Origin: Kiritimatiellia bacterium
Lineage (GTDB): Bacteria; Verrucomicrobiota; Kiritimatiellia; RFP12; UBA1067
Assembly (NCBI GenBank): GCA_017629455.1
Contig: JAGBXE010000055.1
Coordinates: 1-9,704 of the forward strand
Length of the DNA stretch: 9,704 bases
Reading direction: 5' to 3'
Of this stretch, positions 6,827 through 9,704 are shown piece after piece (the stretch's first letter is position 1; each line of letters starts with the position of its first letter). Position numbers and translations under genes: made by a program. Under the pieces are notes generated by a model that made no database searches, had not been told where the DNA came from, and was given only the letters and a program-made list of their open reading frames with translations.

Positions 6827-7993
6827 TTACTTGACGAGCCTGACGCGAATAACTGCGTCACTTGCCTCAAGCGCTTTAACAACTTCCATCGGAACGACCG
6901 TATCCGTATCGATGAGAGTGTAAGCGTAATCGCCGCGGCTCTTGTTGGCGATAGCGTCGATATTAACTCCTGCCGTACCGAGAATCGACGTAAACGTGCC
7001 AATCATATTTGCAACATTCTTGTGGCAAATAGCAACGCGGGCAGCCTTCGTCGCCGGGCCGAGAGAGCACGCCGGATAGTTCACCGAATTGGTGATGTTT
7101 CCGTTTTCGAGATAATCGCGCATCTGCCTTACAGCCATGATAGCGCAGTTATCTTCGGCTTCAGCGGTGGAAGCGCCAAGGTGAGGAATTACGATGCAGC
7201 CCTTCTTGCCTGCCGTAGTAGGATTGGGGAAATCGGTAACGTAGCGACGAACCTTACCGGACTCAAGAGCTTCAACCATATCCTTCTCGTTGACGAGAGC
7301 ATCGCGCGCGGCATTGATGATGATGACACCAGGCTTCATCATGGCAATAGCCTCTGCGTTAATCATGCCCTTCGTGGAATCGAGAGCTGGAACGTGAATG
7401 GTGATGAAATCGCACTCTTTGTAAATTGCCTCAACATTCTTGCAGTGGCGAACGGCGCGGTTAAGGTTCCACGCCGCATCGACAGAAAGGTAAGGATCGT
7501 ATCCGCTAACTTCCATACCGAAAGCAACAGCTGCATTAGCAACCTTCTGGCCAATAGCACCAAGGCCGATAACGCCAAGACGCTTACCCTGAATTTCCGT
7601 GCCGGCAAAAGCCTTCTTAGCCTTCTCGGCCGCCTTGCCAACAGCAGGATCGTCAGCATTTGCCTTGACCCATTCAACACCACCAATGATGTCGCGGCTT
7701 GCAAGAAGCATCGCGGCAATGACGAGCTCCTTAACGCCATTTGCATTAGCACCAGGAGTATTGAAAACAACGACACCCTTCTTCGCGTACTCTGCGTGAG
7801 GAATGTTGTTTACGCCAGCACCAGCGCGTGCGACAGCAAGGAGATTGTCGCCAAGCTGAAGTTCATCCATCTTAGCACTGCGCACAAAAACAGCATCGGC
7901 CTCTTCGAACTTCTCAGTACGGACATAATCAGAGCCGAGATCTTTAAGACCGCATTCCGCGATGGGATTAAGGCAGTTATATTTGTACTTCAT
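6827..7993 (-). CDS. serA: D-3-phosphoglycerate dehydrogenase with C-terminal ACT domain
   Basis: A 388-residue SerA-type dehydrogenase catalysing the first step of serine synthesis, 3-phosphoglycerate to 3-phosphohydroxypyruvate with NAD. The substrate-binding half carries V-A-R-A-G-A-G-V-N-N-I (54-64) and N-T-P-G-A-N-A-N-G-V (78-87); the Rossmann motif G-L-G-A-I-G is at 143-148, and D166 (in G-Y-D-P-Y) after strand 2 fits NAD. R230 (I-N-A-A-R-D) and H271 (I-P-H-L-G-A-S-T) are the catalytic Arg and His. The usual Glu of the E-P motif is not seen; the segment reads Y-V-T-D-F-P-N-P (251-258), a pattern that occurs in a recognised subgroup. Residues from about 318 form an ACT domain likely to sense serine or a related amino acid. 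An AAAGG site lies 6-7 nt before the ATG. It follows metK by 54 nt and precedes the radical SAM gene by 9 nt. Confidence 0.92.
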   Translation of the reverse strand: MKYKYNCLNPIAECGLKDLGSDYVRTEKFEEADAVFVRSAKMDELQLGDNLLAVARAGAGVNNIPHAEYAKKGVVVFNTPGANANGVKELVIAAMLLASRDIIGGVEWVKANADDPAVGKAAEKAKKAFAGTEIQGKRLGVIGLGAIGQKVANAAVAFGMEVSGYDPYLSVDAAWNLNRAVRHCKNVEAIYKECDFITIHVPALDSTKGMINAEAIAMMKPGVIIINAARDALVNEKDMVEALESGKVRRYVTDFPNPTTAGKKGCIVIPHLGASTAEAEDNCAIMAVRQMRDYLENGNITNSVNYPACSLGPATKAARVAICHKNVANMIGTFTSILGTAGVNIDAIANKSRGDYAYTLIDTDTVVPMEVVKALEASDAVIRVRLVK

Positions 7994-8024
7994 AATTTAC
8001 CTTTTGTTTTGATTGTTGTGTATG

Positions 8025-8047
8025 TTTCAATTGTTGAAATTTTTCAA
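8025..8047. repeat. Alternating TTTCAA / TTGAAA half-sites between metK and serA
   Basis: On the plus strand the order is TTTCAA (8025-8030), TTG, TTGAAA (8034-8039), TT, TTTCAA (8042-8047). The central half-site is the perfect inverted complement of both flanks, giving two mutually exclusive short hairpins, or two overlapping dyads in DNA. It begins directly after the metK stop codon and lies about 30 nt upstream of serA. No U-tract follows, so it is not an intrinsic terminator. It could be an operator; the minus-strand TTGAAA at 8047-8042 could also serve as a weak -35, with only a poor -10 (CATACA) at 17 bp spacing. The rest of the 54-nt gap holds only the serA ribosome binding site. Confidence 0.4.
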
Positions 8048-9241
8048 TTAAATCTTAAACGCACGTTTGATACGCTCAACACGATCAATGCGCTCCCACG
8101 GGAAGGCATCGCGGCCGAAATGACCATATGCGGCAGTATCTTCGTACTTCCACCCTGAAGGACGCAAAAGCCCAAGATCATCGATGAGCTTATAAGGCCT
8201 AAAGTCGAATATCTTGCCAGAAGCAAGCATCTCTTCAATAGACTCTTCGCTAACGCCTTTGCGCAAAGTTCCAAATGTGTTTACAGAGAAACTTACAGGG
8301 CGATCAACGCCAATAGCATAAGCAACTTGAATCTGGCAACGATCGCAAAGACCTGACGCAACAATATTTTTCGCCGCGTATCTAGAGTAGTACGCCGCGC
8401 TACGATCGACCTTTGACGGATCCTTACCAGAGAATGCACCACCGCCATGTGCGGCCATTCCGCCGTAAGTATCTACAATTATCTTTCGGCCAGTAAGACC
8501 GCTATCGCCAGAAGGCCCGCCAACGACAAACTTGCCCGTAGGGTTGATGAAAAACTTAGTCTCTTCATCAAGCAACCCTGTACGCGAAAGAAAATCGGCG
8601 GCTAAACGACGAAGTTCCGTGTAATTCTCTTCGGTAGCGCCCTCTTCTGTAGTCTGATGCGAAACGACTACCGTATCTATGCGCACGGGTTTTCCGTTGT
8701 CATAAACAATAGAGACCTGGCTCTTTGCATCGGGGCGCAACCAAGAGTACCTGCCGCCACGATGGCGAAGGCGAGCATACATCTTAAGAAGCTCATGCGA
8801 GTAAACTATGGGAGCTGGCATAAACGAGCGAGTCTCGTTTGTGGCATAACCGAACATCATGCCCTGATCGCCAGCACCTTGCAATTTCTTTGCACCGCGA
8901 TCAACGCCGCGCGCAATATCGGGTGATTGGCCGTGCAAACGGCTAATATACTCGAAATCCTTCCAAGAAAAACCCTCTTCTTTACGATCGTACCCAATTC
9001 GGCGCACGACCTTTGCGGCAATAGCTTGCGTATCGACACTATTCCAACCCTTCGCCGATATTTCGCCCATATTGACGATCATATGAGGACCGACCATGGT
9101 TTCACAAGCTACACGCGCCTTGGCATCAAGCTTTAGGCACGCATCTAAAATCGCGTCGGAAATCTGATCGGCAACCTTGTCGGGATGACCTTCCGACACG
9201 GATTCCGACGTAAATACGCGATCCATCACTTTTTCTGACAT
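8048..9241 (-). CDS. metK: S-adenosylmethionine synthase
   Basis: A 397-residue MetK that makes SAM from methionine and ATP. Diagnostic elements: [13 protein letters not shown] (10-22) with the active-site H19 and D21, [12 protein letters not shown] (122-133), the D-L-loop-type [12 protein letters not shown] (232-243), and the P-loop-like [16 protein letters not shown] (266-281). Three repeated domains and the full C-terminus are present. The frame stays open to an ATG at 9310 (23 more residues, a variable basic stretch), but the start at 9241 is preferred because homologues begin just before the F-T-S-E-S motif and because AGGGA lies 8 nt upstream. The extended -10 at 9316-9324 would start the mRNA near 9310. 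SAM from this enzyme is used by the radical SAM protein and TrmJ downstream. Next gene is serA after 54 nt. Confidence 0.96.
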   Translation of the reverse strand: MSEKVMDRVFTSESVSEGHPDKVADQISDAILDACLKLDAKARVACETMVGPHMIVNMGEISAKGWNSVDTQAIAAKVVRRIGYDRKEEGFSWKDFEYISRLHGQSPDIARGVDRGAKKLQGAGDQGMMFGYATNETRSFMPAPIVYSHELLKMYARLRHRGGRYSWLRPDAKSQVSIVYDNGKPVRIDTVVVSHQTTEEGATEENYTELRRLAADFLSRTGLLDEETKFFINPTGKFVVGGPSGDSGLTGRKIIVDTYGGMAAHGGGAFSGKDPSKVDRSAAYYSRYAAKNIVASGLCDRCQIQVAYAIGVDRPVSFSVNTFGTLRKGVSEESIEEMLASGKIFDFRPYKLIDDLGLLRPSGWKYEDTAAYGHFGRDAFPWERIDRVERIKRAFKI

Positions 9242-9310
9242 CTTTTTGTTCCCTGTAAGACTTTCGTCCCCACGCTTCGCACCACGCGACGCGTCACAGA
9301 CTGAAAACAT
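9242..9310 (-). promoter_or_regulatory. metK 5' leader, possibly structured around the ribosome binding site
   Basis: If transcription starts near 9310, the metK mRNA has a ~69-nt leader. Pairings read by hand: CUGU (9299-9296) with ACAG (9256-9253), continued after a UU bulge by GAC (9295-9293) with GUC (9261-9259); inside, CGUC (9291-9288) with GACG (9268-9265). Competing with these is a local hairpin GAC-GAAA-GUC (9268-9259) with a GNRA tetraloop. ACAG overlaps the AGGGA ribosome binding site, so the long-range fold would partly hide it while the local hairpin frees it. I could not match it to SAM-I, SAM-II, SAM-III (SMK) or SAM/SAH riboswitch consensus. Regulation is an inference; no folding energy was calculated. 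The alternative is a leaderless start at 9310 and no regulatory element. Confidence 0.35.
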
Positions 9311-9315
9311 TGCGT

Positions 9316-9324
9316 ATTATACCA
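9316..9324 (-). promoter_or_regulatory. Extended -10 promoter upstream of metK
   Basis: The minus-strand sequence TGGTATAAT is a perfect extended -10 (TGnTATAAT). A TTGATA resembling a -35 lies at 9340-9335 but its spacing is only 13 bp, too short, so recognition probably rests on the extended -10. The predicted start point is near 9310, 69 nt before the chosen metK ATG. It lies just downstream of the CTTAAG repeats, which would occupy about -35 to -65. Confidence 0.7.
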
Positions 9325-9344
9325 TATTAGCCACTATCAAGGTG

Positions 9345-9375
9345 CCTTAAGAATTTCCCTTAAGATTCCTTAAGG
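9345..9375. repeat. Three phased CCTTAAG repeats upstream of the metK promoter
   Basis: CCTTAAG occurs at 9345-9351, 9358-9364 and 9368-9374, with start-to-start distances of 13 and 10 bp; the last copy extends to the palindrome CCTTAAGG (9368-9375). Each contains the self-complementary core CTTAAG. The array is placed at roughly -35 to -65 relative to the predicted metK start, the usual place for an activator or repressor binding region. Binding by any protein is inferred from position and repetition only. Confidence 0.5.
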
Positions 9376-9384
9376 TTTAGATTC

Positions 9385-9427
9385 CACCATTTTAGGATAA
9401 CTTGATATAATGGAATAAAAAATGGTG
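9385..9427. repeat. 9-bp perfect inverted repeat enclosing an outward-facing -10 element
   Basis: CACCATTTT (9385-9393) and AAAATGGTG (9419-9427) are perfect inverted complements separated by 25 nt. The loop contains TGATATAAT on the plus strand. No U-run follows either arm, so it does not look like a terminator. It could be an operator dyad or the remnant of a small mobile repeat. Confidence 0.45.
9403..9411 (+). promoter_or_regulatory. Candidate plus-strand extended -10 in the metK upstream region
   Basis: TGATATAAT on the plus strand is a perfect extended -10. A very poor -35 (TTCCAC, 9383-9388) sits at 17 bp. Transcription would run rightward, antisense to the end of the winged-helix gene, through a 55-codon frame (ATG at 9422, stop ending at 9589) that shows no protein character. 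AT-rich sequence makes a chance match possible. Confidence 0.3.
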
Positions 9428-9445
9428 TTTTCGGCAAGGGTTTTT

Positions 9446-9458
9446 GGGGCCTGTCCCC
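9446..9458. repeat. GGGG-CCTGT-CCCC palindromic element
   Basis: A 13-nt element with 4-bp G:C arms and a 5-nt loop, flanked by TTTTT (9441-9445) and by a T-rich stretch at 9464-9468. It lies about 10 nt after the stop codon of the winged-helix gene. It resembles short GGGGACAGGCCCC-type palindromes that are repeated in many bacterial genomes, sometimes near REP-associated transposases; that identity is from memory and needs a genome-wide count. As a terminator it is weak, since on the minus strand it is followed by A residues and on the plus strand the T-run begins 5 nt later. Confidence 0.35.
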
Positions 9459-9467
9459 TCAGATTTT

Positions 9468-9704
9468 TCATAACAGGACATACTTCCCTTTACGCAGAAG
9501 CCTGTAGCGCTGCAACGGCGACTTGGGCTTCTTGGGTAGGGTCTGCGCGATGTAGCCCTGCGCCATCAGCGGACCTAAGTAGGATTTAGACAACCAAGGC
9601 TGGCTCGAAATACCCAGCTCTGATGCGAGCTCGACCCTGCTTCTCTCCCCTGTCGCGAGTATTGCCAGCAATCTTTTCTTCCTTATGACGGCATGCAGTC
9701 TACC
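9468..9704 (-). CDS. C-terminal winged-helix end of a Fic-family or RecG-like ATP-binding protein (5' end cut by window edge)
   Basis: The frame is open from the window edge to a TGA at 9468, giving 78 residues with no need for the internal TTG at 9671 as a start. The sequence E-R-S-R-V-E-L-A-S-E-L-G-I (22-34 of the visible part) is a helix-turn-helix, followed by S-Y-L-G-P-L-M-A-Q-G-Y-I-A-Q-T and the ending K-P-K-S-P-L-Q-R-Y-R-L. This layout is the C-terminal winged helix commonly found on Fic-domain AMPylating proteins and on AlbA_2/RecG-like ATP-binding regulators. The catalytic or ATP-binding part lies outside the window, so the two cannot be told apart. It points toward metK but is separated by 226 nt and a promoter, so it is probably a separate transcript, and it may belong to an accessory region. 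Confidence 0.65.
   Translation of the reverse strand, partial: GRLHAVIRKKRLLAILATGERSRVELASELGISSQPWLSKSYLGPLMAQGYIAQTLPKKPKSPLQRYRLLRKGKYVLL

Noticed and set aside
7994..8047. A separate serA promoter
   Set aside because: TTGAAA -35 candidates exist, but the best -10 at proper spacing is CATACA, too weak to call.
6698..8158. A 486-codon open frame on the plus strand crossing the radical SAM start, all of serA and the end of metK
   Set aside because: It lies opposite three well-supported genes, has no recognisable domain or ribosome binding site, and its length is explained by the codon usage of serA in the mirrored frame.
9242..9310. N-terminal extension of MetK from the ATG at 9310
   Set aside because: MetK homologues start near the F-T-S-E-S motif, the ATG at 9241 has a good AGGGA site, and the extension looks non-conserved. 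Kept only as a possible leaderless alternative in the findings.
9242..9310. Known SAM riboswitch classes in the metK leader
   Set aside because: I compared the leader by eye with SAM-I, SAM-II, SMK (SAM-III) and SAM/SAH motifs and found no match, so no named riboswitch is called.
9446..9468. Intrinsic terminator for the winged-helix gene or for plus-strand RNA
   Set aside because: Arms are only 4 bp. On the minus strand A residues follow instead of U residues, and on the plus strand the T-run is displaced by 5 nt.
9422..9589. A 55-codon plus-strand frame after the outward -10 element
   Set aside because: It has no ribosome binding site, no protein-like composition, and is antisense to a recognised winged-helix domain.

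Overview
The window is a densely packed stretch of a bacterial chromosome in which every supported gene lies on the minus strand, so transcription runs from high to low coordinates. In that order the genes are: the C-terminal end of a Fic/RecG-like winged-helix protein (cut by the right edge), metK, serA, a small radical SAM protein of the TatD-associated type, gatB, a short unknown lipoprotein, trmJ, a glycosyltransferase-like protein, a MOP-family (Wzx-like) flippase, a D-2-hydroxyacid dehydrogenase paralogue, and the N-terminus of an exported protein (cut by the left edge). The host is probably Gram-negative: it has a lipoprotein, a glycan flippase, and GatB, which implies transamidation of Glu-tRNAGln and/or Asp-tRNAAsn. 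The mixture of homologues would suit the Verrucomicrobiota/Lentisphaerota/Kiritimatiellota area, but that is a weak inference from sequence flavour and no marker gene settles it.

Right part (about 6.1-9.7 kb): metabolic genes. metK makes S-adenosylmethionine (SAM). It follows a 226-nt intergenic region with a clear extended -10 promoter, three phased CCTTAAG repeats, a 9-bp inverted repeat and a GGGG-CCCC palindrome, and it has a ~69-nt leader that can be folded by hand so that the metK ribosome binding site is partly paired. serA follows after 54 nt containing alternating TTTCAA/TTGAAA half-sites. The radical SAM gene follows 9 nt later with a TTG start. SAM made by MetK is consumed by both the radical SAM enzyme and TrmJ, and SerA feeds serine/one-carbon metabolism, but no direct pathway link is shown.

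Left part (1-6133): a tightly coupled run of seven genes starting at gatB. Junctions are ATGA (4-nt) overlaps, a TAATG overlap, a direct abutment and one 13-nt gap, so this is almost certainly one operon. gatB appears to have its own extended -10 promoter, 6 nt from its ATG, which reuses the stop codon of the radical SAM gene; this geometry predicts a leaderless mRNA. The last four genes (glycosyltransferase-like, flippase, dehydrogenase, exported protein) look like a small envelope-glycan module attached to housekeeping translation/tRNA genes. That module, the lipoprotein and the metK leader are the least explained parts of the window. No rRNA, tRNA, CRISPR array, insertion sequence or convincing intrinsic terminator was seen.
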